This document shows positions 55,081 through 64,000 of a DNA stretch of 64,000 nt, one piece after another (the stretch's first letter is position 1; every line of letters begins with the position of its first letter). Origin of the DNA: DAIDKA01 sp963708865 (GTDB lineage Bacteria; Pseudomonadota; Gammaproteobacteria; Steroidobacterales; Steroidobacteraceae); NCBI GenBank assembly GCA_963708865.1, contig CAVPUC010000003.1, forward strand, positions 1 to 64,000. Reading direction: 5' to 3'. A program made the position numbers and the translations under genes. The notes beneath the pieces were generated by a model. That model saw only the letters and a program-made list of their open reading frames with translations. It did no database searches and was not told the origin of the DNA.

Positions 55081-55404
55081 CGCGGCGAGTATAGCCGAGC
55101 TTCGCCTCCCGGCCAGCTCGTCCCCGGCCGCCCCACGGTACGGCATCGACGGATGAAGGGATCATAGCGGTAGAAATTTGGGATCCCAAATCTCGGCGTT
55201 GGCTTCTCAACACCCGGCGGCCGATTTCCGCTGCGCCCGTCACAGCTGTTGTTGTTACAACACTTTGCTTTTCGCAAGAAACTCGGTAACACTCCGGCAC
55301 ACAAGGTTACAGATGTGATGAATTCGTGATGAATTGATGATGAACTGTAAGTGTCATGCTGTAGCCAATAGTCAATAAAACGGTCTGTTCAGGGGGTCTC
55401 GTAA
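55081..55404. other. Divergent promoter region of the PQQ and TonB-receptor genes
   Basis: No gene seen. AT-richer than its surroundings at the right, with three GATGAA words between 55317 and 55342 and a GGGGG-type ribosome site before the receptor start. Promoters for both genes should lie here; no operator was identified. Confidence 0.5.
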
Positions 55405-58400
55405 ATGTCTGCCAAGATTAATGGGTCTTATTCCGTGCGCCTCGCGGTGGCGATTGCGCTCGGCACGGTCGCGGTCATTGCGTCTGCGCCACAAGTCCGG
55501 GCGGCTGACGCCGATGCGTCAGTCAACAAGCCCGCGAGCGACGATTCCGCGCAGCTCGAGGAGGTGACGGTCACCGGCTCGCGCATCAAGCGCAAGGATC
55601 TTGAGTCCTCAAGCCCGCTGATCACCATCGACTCGGAGCAGATCGAGCAGCGCTCCGGATTGAATCTGGAGTCCTACCTCAACACGTTGCCCAACTACAA
55701 CCCGGCGCAGACTCCGACCACCGAAAACTCGGACGTGCAGCCCTCGGCCGTCAACACCGTCGGCATCTCCACCATCTCGCTGCGCGGCTTCGGCCCGAAC
55801 CGCAGCCTGGTGCTGGTCGACGGACACCGCACGACCCCGGTCAACGCGCTGATGGTGACGGACATCAACAGCATTCCGGCGGCCATGATCGACCGCGTGG
55901 AGATCATCACCGGTGGTGCCTCGGCGGTGTACGGCGCCGATGCCATCGGTGGCGTCACCAACTTCATCATGAAGAAGAACTTCGAGGGCGCGCAGATCGA
56001 CATCCAGGACGGCATCTCGCAGGCCGGCGATGGCAATGAGATCCGCGTGTCGACGTTGCTGGGATCAAAGATTGCCGACGGCCGCGGCAACATCGTCATG
56101 GGCCTGGAGTACTACGACCGCGACGAGTCGTACCAGAAGAACCACAGCTTCTTCACCAATGCCTGGAGCGACCCCAATCAGCCCTCGACCAACAGCTTCT
56201 TTGCGCAGGAGGGCGACTCACGGGATCGCCATCAACTCCGCCACCCCGACCATCGCCTCGGTCAATGTGGCCTTCGGTCGCGCGCCGAACAACATTGCCT
56301 CGCCGTTCTCCTATAGCCCGACCGGCGTGCCCTCGGATCGCAATGCCACCTATTACTTCAATCCGGGCGGCTCGCTCTACACCAACAACGGTCCGCTGGC
56401 GACCGACAATCGCATCGGGCCGACCGCGGGCAATGGCTTCGGGGTGTACAACCAATACGATCCGGCCATGTTGAATTCCGGGTCTCCCCCCGCGGGCGTG
56501 TCCGGCACGCCGAACGTGGTGCAGACCTGGAAGCACAATGATCCGGATGCGTCGTTAAGTTCGCCGCAGACCCGCTATTCGTTCTTCGCCAATGGCACCT
56601 TCGACATCACGGACAAGGTCCAGTTCTATACCAATGCCCGCTTTGCCGACAGTCTGACCGCGACCCGGTTATCGGCCCCGCCCACCCTGACCGCCGGTTG
56701 GAACCAGACCGTTCCCTACAACGAGACGACGGACAGCCCGATCAATCCGGCGAGCATCAACGCGGCATCGACGGCGGCGCAGCTGCAGGCCATCTATGCC
56801 GCCTTCACCGCGAACCCGACCAGCAATGCCTACAGCAATCCGAACTTCATTCCGATCACCGCGGCGAACACGCAGCACCCGGTGCCGTGGCAGCTGGCGC
56901 TGCTGCTGGACACCCGCACGACCAGCCCTGTGGTCGGCAACATCGCCGGCGGCGGTCCCACGACCTGCAACAATTCCCTCAACCCGAATCTGTGCACGAT
57001 CGCGCCCAGCAGCTGGAGCCTGGCGTGGATCCCGTACAACGCCTTGCCGGCGCGTACCACGATGGACACCTCCGAGGTGTGGCAGATCGAGACCGGCTTC
57101 AAGTTCCCCCTCATGGTGAGCGACTGGACCGGCGATGTGTACTACTCGCGCGGTCAATCGCTCGACTACGAGGGCGGTTACGGCAATGAATCCCTGCAAC
57201 GCATGGATGCCTTGATCTCCTCGCCGGGTTACGGTCAGGGACAGAACTTCCAGGGCAACTACAACAACTCCACGGTGAACTTCGGCACCTCGGTACCGAG
57301 CCACTGCACCAGCGGCTTCTACAACTCCATCTTCGGCGGCGATGTCTCCGCCTCGGCCGATTGCTTGACCGCCGTTGGCTCAACGCTGCAGACCGAGACT
57401 GCGATGGAACAGGACATCGTGGAGGCGAACTTCACCGGCACGATCTTCAAGCTGCCGGCCGGCGATCTGAGCGGCGCGGTGGGTTACCAGTACCGCCGCG
57501 ATGCGGGCCAGTTCACCCCCGACAACCTGCAGGCGACCAACTCCTTCCTCGATCAGGCCATCGGCCTGTACCCGCTGGGCACGCTGCAGCAAGAGGAGAT
57601 TGCCGCCAAGGACGGGTACATGGAGCTGTTCATCCCCGTCCTGAAGGATCTGCCGTTCCTCAAGTCACTCAACCTGGATGTCGGCGGCCGCTACTCCGAC
57701 TACAGCAACACGCCCAATGCCGTCACCTTCAAGATCAACGTCGATGCCCAGCTGACCAATTCGTTGCGGGTCCGCGGCGGCTTCAACCGCGCCACGCGTG
57801 CGCCGAACCTGGGCGAGCTGTATCTGGGCGAGCAGGAGTACTTCGGCGGCGGCGCCGCCTTCGGCGATCCGTGCTCGCTGCGCTCCACGGCGCCCTTCGG
57901 CGCCGGCGGTGCGGCTGCGGATACGAGTCTGGGCTCGTCGGCCCAGGGTCCGACGCATCTCGCCTCCGGCCAGACGGCGGCCGGGGCACTTAGCACCTAC
58001 CTCATCTGCCAGGCGCAGATGGGCGGCTTGACCTCCCTCGCGGGCCAGACTTACTACGGCGTGTCGGCCCAGACCCAGGGCGGCGGCGGATTTGCCTGGC
58101 TCAACGAGGAGGGCTCGCCGAACCTGAAGTCCGAGACGGCCAACACCTGGACCGCAGGCCTGGTATTCGCGCAGCTGTCGGACAATCCGTGGTTGAGCGG
58201 CTTCTCCGGATCGATCGACTGGTGGCAGGTCAACATCCAAAACGCCATCGAGCTTGGCTCGCCCGACAACGCCAACTATCAGTGCTATGGCGCGGCCAAT
58301 GTCACGACGCTGGCGCAGGCCGCCATCCAGGCGGCGACACCGGCCTGCCTGAACGTGGGGCGCAACCTGGGCACCGGTGCCGCCACCACCGCCCTGCTCA

Positions 58401-59117
58401 CCTACACCAACCAGGCCAATATCGGCACCGCCGGTGTGGATGTGGAGTTGAACTGGATCGCGCAGCTGTCGGACCTCGGCCTCAAGAGCATTCCGGGCGC
58501 CCTGCAGTTCAATTCACAGGACACTTTCCTCAGCTACTACCGCACCAAGAACTCCCCGGGCAGCTACGATGTCACGACCAACTGGAAGGATTCGTTGGGA
58601 CCCACATTGGCCGGGACCAACGGCGGCGCGTACGGATATCGGTTGAACCTCGGGGTCGGCTATGTGCTGCCGTCGCGTGGCGGTCAACCTGCGCTGGAGG
58701 TTCCTGCCGTCGGTCAATACCGCCGCCAAGGCGAGCCAGGTGGCCATCATCGCCAACGACACCAAAGTCGCCGGCGGTGCGCCCGGTACCTTGCTCAGTT
58801 ACGTGCCGAACACCAACATCGCGGCGCCGGCCTGGAGTGCGTTTGATCTGTCCTTCAACTGGACGATCAACAAGACCCTGTCACTGCGCGGTGGCATCAA
58901 CAACCTGCTCGATAAGTCCCCGGCCATCACCGGCGCGAGCAGCAACTTCCCGGTGGGCACGAATCTGGCCAACGTGTGTAGCGCCACAGCCAAGACCCAG
59001 GGCTGCGTGAACCCGACCACCTACAGTCTGCCCAATGATGGCGCGGGCGTGACCAATGCGGGCTTCTATGATGTGTACGGACGCACCTTCTTCCTGGGTG
59101 CGAAGGCCACCTTCTAA
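55405..59117 (+). CDS. TonB-dependent receptor (two frameshifts)
   Basis: Outer-membrane receptor, about 1236 residues once corrected. Signal peptide ends VRAAD, TonB box EEVTVTGSRI, plug domain with LVLVDGHRTTP and the GGASAVYGADAIGGV motif, then a large beta barrel with aromatic-ended strands, closing with GINNLLDKSPAI and final aromatic residue in LGAKATF. The +1 shifts are near 56210 and 58670. Uptake substrate unknown; it may import the compound oxidised by the divergent PQQ enzyme. Ends at the terminator 59145. Confidence 0.92.
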
Positions 59118-59144
59118 GAGACGTAGAAGGTAAGCCACTCTCGC

Positions 59145-59172
59145 GGCGGGCCCCTCGGCCCGCCGTTTTTTT
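59145..59172 (+). terminator. Rho-independent terminator
   Basis: GGCGGGCC (59145-59152) pairs with GGCCCGCC (59157-59164) around a 4-nt loop, then G and seven T. Ends the receptor transcript. Confidence 0.9.
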
Positions 59173-59191
59173 GTCCTATACTTGCTGCACT

Positions 59192-59764
59192 ATGAAACAG
59201 GCAACCGTACTGCTCGCGCTGGCTTGCTGTCTTGGCGTCAACGGGCGTGCCGCAAGCCCGCCGGTTGCGCCGGCGAACCTGGTCAGTTGCACGCGCATGG
59301 CGAATCCGGGCGAGCGGCTGCGCTGTTATGACTCGGGCATGGCGGCAATGGGTGCGCCGCTGGTGGTCGTGCCCGGGGCGGTGACCCCGGCGCCGTTACC
59401 GGCCGCTCCTCCAGCCACGCCATTGCGGCCCGCGCCCGCGCCGACAGGCGCGGTGGCATCGGTCGCGCCGCCGCCTGCGGCGAAGTTCGGCGAAGAGGAC
59501 CTAAAGCCAAGCGCCCGAACTCCAGAGGCGGAGTCGGACAAGGTGCTGCTGTCGCGCATCACCTCGATTCGCGAGGCGCGCCCGAAGCTCTTCATCATCG
59601 TGCTTGCGAACGGTCAGATCTGGATGCAGGAGGGCACGCAGATCACCATGTTCTTCCGGCCCGGGTATGACGTGCGCATCGACAAGGGCCTGTTCGGCCA
59701 CTATCGGATGTCGACGGCGCAGACCGGGGAGAAGAACTGGGTGACGGTCACCCGGATTCAATAG
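59192..59764 (+). CDS. Exported hypothetical protein
   Basis: 190 residues. Signal peptide (ATVLLALACCLGVNGRAA), a short cysteine motif (SCTRMANPGERLRCYDSG), an Ala/Pro-rich linker of about 60 residues, and a C-terminal beta-rich domain (RPKLFIIVLANGQIWMQEG). It resembles small periplasmic proteins with SH3-like ends. A TATACT about 20 bp before the ATG may be the -10, giving a very short leader. Confidence 0.65.
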   Translation: MKQATVLLALACCLGVNGRAASPPVAPANLVSCTRMANPGERLRCYDSGMAAMGAPLVVVPGAVTPAPLPAAPPATPLRPAPAPTGAVASVAPPPAAKFGEEDLKPSARTPEAESDKVLLSRITSIREARPKLFIIVLANGQIWMQEGTQITMFFRPGYDVRIDKGLFGHYRMSTAQTGEKNWVTVTRIQ

Positions 59765-61395
59765 CCGTCGGGACGCAGCAGGCCCATGGCCGGCACGGTG
59801 AGGAAGTCCTCGAAATCCTCCGCCAAGGACAGGTCATGGAACAGCTGCACGGCCTGTTTGAAGCGGCCGCTGTCATAGGCTTCAGCGCCCACTTCCTTGC
59901 GCACCCGTTCCATCTCCTCGCTGATGAAGCGATCGAGCAGCGCCGGGGTGGCCACCGTGCCGCCCTCCAGCGTGATGCCGTAGTGGATCCACTGCCACAC
60001 CTGTGCCCGGCTGATCTCGGCCGTCGCGGCATCCTCCATCAGGTTGTACAGCGGCACCGCGCCCTTGCCGCGCAGCCACGCCTCGATGTACTGCACGCCC
60101 ACGCGGATGTTCTCGCGCAGGCCCCCTTCGGTCTTGGTGCCCGGGTGGACTTCGAGCAGGTCGGCCTGGCCGATGTTCACATCTTCGCGCAGTCGCGTGA
60201 GCTGGTTGGCCTGCGGCATCAACCGATCGAACACTTCGCGGGCGACCGGTACCAGGTCCGGGTGCGCGACCCAGGTGCCGTCATGGCCGTCGCCGGCCTC
60301 GCGCTCCTTGTCGGCCCGCACCCGTGCCAGCGCCGCCTCATTGGCCACCGGATCGCGGCGGTTGGGGATCTGCGCGGCCATGCCACCCATGGCGAAGGCG
60401 CCGCGGCGGTGGCAGGTCTTGATCAGCAGCAAGGAGTAGGCGCGCAGGAACGCCTTACCCATCACCACCTGCGAGCGGTCGGGAAGCACATAGGCCGGAT
60501 TGGCGCGCAGTTTCTTGATGAAGGAGAACATGTAGTCCCAGCGACCGCAGTTCAGGCCCGCCATGTGGTCGCGCAGCTCGAACAGGATTTCGTCCATCTC
60601 AAACGCGGCGGGGAGGGTTTCGATCAGCACCGTCACCTTAATGGTGCCGTTGGCAATGCCGAGCTGCTGTTGGGCGAAGACGAAAACGTCATTCCACAGC
60701 CGCGCCTCAAGATGACTCTCGAGCTTGGGCAGGTAGAAGTAAGGACCGGTGCCCTTGGCGAGCTGCGCCCGGACGTTGTGGAAGAAGTACAGGCCAAAAT
60801 CAAACAGGCCGCCGGCGACCACCGCGCCGTCCACCGTCACGCCCGGCTCCAGCAGATGCCAGCCGCGCGGGCGTACCATCAGCACCGCGGGATTGGCAGA
60901 CAGCGCATACCGCTTGCCGGTGGCGGGATCGTTGAAATCGATGCTGCGCTGCCAGCGGTCGGCGAGATTGAGCTGCCCTTCCAGATTGTTGTGCCAGGTC
61001 GGGGAGTTGGCGTCCTCGAAGTCCGCCATGAAGACATTGGCGCCCGAGTTTAAGGCGTTGATGATCATCTTGCGATCCACGGGACCTGTGATCTCCACGC
61101 GGCGGTTCAAGAGGTCCGCCGGGATCGGCGCCACGCGCCACTCGGCCTCGCGCACTTTCTTGGTTTCGGGCAGAAAGTCCGGCAGTTCCCCGGCCGACAG
61201 GCGTGCCTGGCGCGCCGTGCGGGCCTTCAGCAGCTCCAGCCGCCGCGCATTGAATTTGCGATGCAGGGCGGCGACGAAGGCGAGCGCCTCGGGCGTGAGG
61301 ATTTCAGCAAAGCGTGGCTCGAGGGCGCCACGCACCGTGACACCGGCCGCAGCGGCGCTCGAAGGGGTCTGATCAGCGGTGGACATAATATTCAT
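59758..61395 (-). CDS. aceB: Malate synthase A
   Basis: 545 residues of the MSA class. It makes malate from glyoxylate and acetyl-CoA in the glyoxylate shunt. Signature KLESHLEARLWNDVF, the catalytic-region MEDAATAEISRAQVWQWIHY and the magnesium-site motif DYMFSFIKKL are present. No aceA was seen in the window. The start at 61395 has no strong ribosome site; ATG 61386 is an alternative. Overlaps the exported gene at the tail by 7 bp. Confidence 0.95.
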   Translation of the reverse strand: MNIMSTADQTPSSAAAAGVTVRGALEPRFAEILTPEALAFVAALHRKFNARRLELLKARTARQARLSAGELPDFLPETKKVREAEWRVAPIPADLLNRRVEITGPVDRKMIINALNSGANVFMADFEDANSPTWHNNLEGQLNLADRWQRSIDFNDPATGKRYALSANPAVLMVRPRGWHLLEPGVTVDGAVVAGGLFDFGLYFFHNVRAQLAKGTGPYFYLPKLESHLEARLWNDVFVFAQQQLGIANGTIKVTVLIETLPAAFEMDEILFELRDHMAGLNCGRWDYMFSFIKKLRANPAYVLPDRSQVVMGKAFLRAYSLLLIKTCHRRGAFAMGGMAAQIPNRRDPVANEAALARVRADKEREAGDGHDGTWVAHPDLVPVAREVFDRLMPQANQLTRLREDVNIGQADLLEVHPGTKTEGGLRENIRVGVQYIEAWLRGKGAVPLYNLMEDAATAEISRAQVWQWIHYGITLEGGTVATPALLDRFISEEMERVRKEVGAEAYDSGRFKQAVQLFHDLSLAEDFEDFLTVPAMGLLRPDGY

Positions 61396-61491
61396 CAAGG
61401 TTCAGGATCTTCAATTATAGCAACTGCGGCTCCTGATTGTGTTTGCGGGTGGGAACGGGTATTTATGCCCGCTCTTTTTCCCTAGGACCCC

Positions 61492-63153
61492 ATGATGAAT
61501 GTTGCCCAAGTGACCGCAGAGATCCTCAAGCGTGAAGGCGTGGAGGTGCTGTTTACCTATCCGCTCAATCCCCTGACGGAATCTTGCGCCGCGGTCAACA
61601 TCCGACCCATCGTGGTGCGCCAGGAGCGGGTTGGCGTGCACATGGCCGATGCCATGAGTCGCATGACCTCCGGGGACAAGGTGGGAGTGTTCTGCTGCCA
61701 GGTGGGACCCGGCATCGAGAACGCGTTTGGCGCGGTCGCGCAGGCCTGGTCGGAGGCGGTGCCGATGGTGGTCATCCCGGGCGCGTATCCGCGCAACATC
61801 GCCTTCTCCAAGCCCAATTTCAACGCCGTCCACAACTTCCAGCACATCACCAAGCATGCCGAGACGGTCAATACGCCCGAGCAGCTGGTGCCGGCGCTGC
61901 GCCGTGCCTTCAGCTTCGCCCGCAACGGTCGCCCCGGCCCCGTGCTCATCGAGATCCCGACCGACCTGTGGAATGTCGAAGTGCCGGGGGAGATCCAGTA
62001 CACGCCGCGCCGCCGCGCCTTGAGTGCGCCGGATCCGCGCGATGTCGATGCGGCCGCCGCGGCGCTGATCAAGGCCAAAATGCCGCTGATCTACGCAGGG
62101 CAGGGCGTGCACTACGCCAAGGCCTGGGATGAACTCAAGGCGGTGGCCGAACTGCTCGAGGCACCGGTCACGACCAGCCTCGAGGGCAAGAGCGCCTTCC
62201 CGGAGACCCACGCGTTGTCGCTGGGGTCGGGCGGGGTGGCCATGCCGCGCGCCGTCGCCGCCTACGTCGAGGAGTCGGACGTGGTGTTCGGCGCGGGGGC
62301 GAGTTTTTCGGCCACCAACTTCGGCATCAAGTTTCCGACCAAGAACAAGACGTTCATTCACAACACCAATGAACCGATGGATATCGACAAGCACATTGCG
62401 ACCGATCATCCGATGGTGGGGGATTCGAAGCTCGCCCTGGGCATGCTGTACGAGGCGCTGAAGGAGCGGCTTAAAAAACCGCGCGGCCTGACCGGGCAGG
62501 TGCGGGCGCGCATCGAGGAGCTCAATGAGCCGTGGTGGAACGTGTGGCTGCCGCGTCTGACCAGCCAGGAGAAACCCCTGCAGCCGTATCGGGTGATCTG
62601 GGATTTCCTGCAGATGACGGATGTAGCCAACACCATCGTCACCCATGATGCCGGCAGCCCCCGCGATGAGCTGTCGCCCTTCTGGAAGTCGGTGACCCCC
62701 TTGTCCTATATCGGCTGGGGCAAGTCCACGCACCTGGGGTATGGCCTGGCGCTGGCCATGGGCGCCAAGGTCGCCCGGCCCGACAAGCTGTGTGTGAATT
62801 TCTGGGGTGATGCGGCCATTGGCATGACCGGCATGGATTTCGAGACCTGCGTGCGCAGCAATATCCCGATCCTGTCGATCCTGTTCAACAACTTCTCGAT
62901 GGCCATGGAATTCAAGGTCATGGCGGTTTCCAAGGAGAAGTTCCGCTCCACCGACATTTCCGGCAACTACAGCGAATTCGCCAGGGCGCTGGGCGGTTAC
63001 GGTGAGCGCGTCACGGAGCCCGGACAGATCGCGCAGGCGCTGAAGAACGGCATTGCGGCGACGAAGGAAGGCCGTCCGGCGCTGCTCGAGTTCATCACGA
63101 CCCAGGAGAAGGTGTATTCAACCTTCCAGGGCGGGTATCACGGCGGGGCCTGA
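61492..63153 (+). CDS. ThDP-dependent enzyme, acetolactate synthase-like
   Basis: 553 residues with the three-domain ThDP fold. N-terminal catalytic Glu is in VVRQERVGVHMADA, the middle domain binds nucleotide or FAD in relatives, and the C-terminal ThDP-Mg site is GDAAIGMTGMDFETCVRSN then ILFNN. Relatives include acetolactate synthase, benzoylformate decarboxylase and oxalyl-CoA decarboxylase, and the substrate is not clear. The following transporter, 28 bp downstream, may import it. Divergent from malate synthase. Confidence 0.85.
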   Translation: MMNVAQVTAEILKREGVEVLFTYPLNPLTESCAAVNIRPIVVRQERVGVHMADAMSRMTSGDKVGVFCCQVGPGIENAFGAVAQAWSEAVPMVVIPGAYPRNIAFSKPNFNAVHNFQHITKHAETVNTPEQLVPALRRAFSFARNGRPGPVLIEIPTDLWNVEVPGEIQYTPRRRALSAPDPRDVDAAAAALIKAKMPLIYAGQGVHYAKAWDELKAVAELLEAPVTTSLEGKSAFPETHALSLGSGGVAMPRAVAAYVEESDVVFGAGASFSATNFGIKFPTKNKTFIHNTNEPMDIDKHIATDHPMVGDSKLALGMLYEALKERLKKPRGLTGQVRARIEELNEPWWNVWLPRLTSQEKPLQPYRVIWDFLQMTDVANTIVTHDAGSPRDELSPFWKSVTPLSYIGWGKSTHLGYGLALAMGAKVARPDKLCVNFWGDAAIGMTGMDFETCVRSNIPILSILFNNFSMAMEFKVMAVSKEKFRSTDISGNYSEFARALGGYGERVTEPGQIAQALKNGIAATKEGRPALLEFITTQEKVYSTFQGGYHGGA

Positions 63154-63181
63154 AGCGACCGGTGTAAGAGGGGGCGTGAGC

Positions 63182-64000
63182 ATGGATAACAACAACAAGA
63201 TAGTGGACGTTGGGGAGGTCATCGACTCCGCCAACTATTTCTGGGTGCCATTCGGCATCACTGTGATGATGGTCATCATCATGCTGACCGACGGCTTCGG
63301 TCTGTTCACGACCGGCTATATCGGCCCGCAGGTGGTGAAGGACTGGGGCATCGGCCGCGACCAGCTCGCCTGGCTGGGCTACACGCAGATGGGCGGCATG
63401 GCGCTGGGCTCGGTGCTGCTCGGCTGGGTGAGCGACCGGATCGGGCGCAAGAAGGCGTATTTCTCCTGTCTGGCGCTCCTATTCGTGGGCTCGCTGCTGT
63501 GCTATTCGGCCGGCAATATCGGACTGCTGGCGGCTTTCCGCTTCATCACGGGCCTGGGCCTGGGCGGCATCACCCCGCTCGCCACCACACTCATCTCCGA
63601 GTGGACCCCGAAGCGGGTGCGCAGCCTGATCGTGGCCTGCGTCATCGTCTCGGTGCCGCTCGGCGGCTCACTCACCGGCATCCTGGCGCGCTGGCTGATC
63701 CCGACGTATGGCTGGCGCTCGATGTTCCTGGCCGGCGCGGTGATGCCGCTGGTACTGCTGATGGCGTTCTGGCTGCTGCTGCCCGAATCGCCCAAATACC
63801 TGGCGCTGCGGCCGGCCCTGCATCCGCAGCTGGCGCGGGCGCTCAATCGCCTGCTCGGTGCCCCGCGTTTTGATGGCACTGAGAAATTCGTCGTGGTTGA
63901 ACACGCCAGAGACGTCGAGCAACTGGCTCTCCACCATCTGGAACACCCGCTACTGGCGCTCGACCCTGTTCATCTGGATCGCCTTCACGTTCAACACGCT
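63182..64000 (+). CDS. MFS transporter, AAHS-like, cut by window end (frameshifted)
   Basis: Begins MDNNNKIVDVGEVIDSANYF and continues FWVPFGITVMMVIIMLTDGF, with the loop motif GWVSDRIGRKKAY, as in aromatic acid:H+ symporters and related metabolite carriers. Six transmembrane segments are complete. After about 63880 the initial frame degenerates, while the +1 frame has a convincing TM7 (WNTRYWRSTLFIWIAFTFNT), so one extra base lies in between. The end is outside the window. Possibly supplies substrate to the upstream ThDP enzyme. Confidence 0.85.
   Translation, partial: MDNNNKIVDVGEVIDSANYFWVPFGITVMMVIIMLTDGFGLFTTGYIGPQVVKDWGIGRDQLAWLGYTQMGGMALGSVLLGWVSDRIGRKKAYFSCLALLFVGSLLCYSAGNIGLLAAFRFITGLGLGGITPLATTLISEWTPKRVRSLIVACVIVSVPLGGSLTGILARWLIPTYGWRSMFLAGAVMPLVLLMAFWLLLPESPKYLALRPALHPQLARALNRLLGAPRFDGTEKFVVVEHARDVEQLALHHLEHPLLALDPVHLDRLHVQHA

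Noticed and set aside
1..64000. CRISPR arrays
   Set aside because: No regularly spaced short repeats with spacers were seen; the only clear repeats are the 147-bp pair, the att and arm sites and the palindromes.

Overview
The window looks like the chromosome of a GC-rich gammaproteobacterium. Two things show this. The order thrS-infC-rpmI-rplT-pheS-pheT-ihfA-merR (8.3-15.6 kb) is the standard gammaproteobacterial arrangement, and rdgC, an E. coli-type ppa and a YccA-like Bax-inhibitor gene are also present. The right half carries a large TonB-dependent receptor and a DUF1592/DUF1552/ankyrin/PQQ-dehydrogenase cluster, which I associate with Steroidobacteraceae/Nevskiales-like lineages; that placement is an inference.

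Layout. 1-2.87 kb is an accessory block: possible IS21-like terminal repeats, a tRNA-like remnant, about 800 bp of structured non-coding DNA with two near-identical 147-bp direct repeats, a 400-residue stand-alone reverse transcriptase, and a zinc-ribbon gene, ending at tRNA-Asn. 3.0-8.1 kb holds an aspartate aminotransferase and, divergently, uvrB, whose P-loop is interrupted by a 557-residue intein. tRNA-Val and the thrS-to-merR translation operon follow, then a secreted trypsin-like protease and tRNA-Pro(GGG).

17.6-29.5 kb is an integrated element in the 3' end of tRNA-Pro. It has perfect 47-bp att repeats, TGTGGCCAA arm-type repeats at both ends, a tyrosine integrase next to attR, an AlpA-like regulator, a Toprim-domain protein, a serine recombinase, terminase genes and three copies of a 20-bp palindrome. 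It also carries a chimeric gene joining a tail-like N-terminus to the C-terminus of a P-loop ATPase. No portal, capsid or tail assembly genes are present, so it is a decayed prophage or a satellite.

29.5-47 kb is ordinary chromosome: small secreted proteins, a DJ-1/PfpI protein, an SMP-30-like protein coupled to a carboxylesterase, a DUF707 protein, YccA-like, RdgC, a DUF3857 transglutaminase-like protein, an S8-like protease, Ppa, an MFS exporter, a degenerate GGDEF protein, PbpG and a Tat-exported MBL-fold hydrolase. 47.3-59.1 kb is an extracytoplasmic redox and uptake cluster. 59.2-64 kb holds a secreted protein, malate synthase A, a ThDP enzyme and a truncated MFS transporter.

A striking technical feature is at least eleven single-base frameshifts, ten of them +1, in otherwise well-conserved genes. 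One is in thrS, which is normally essential. This points to insertion errors in the sequence more than to real gene decay. The best candidates for new biology are the RT with its repeat-bearing upstream region, the UvrB P-loop intein with a built-in helix-turn-helix, and the tail/ATPase chimera.
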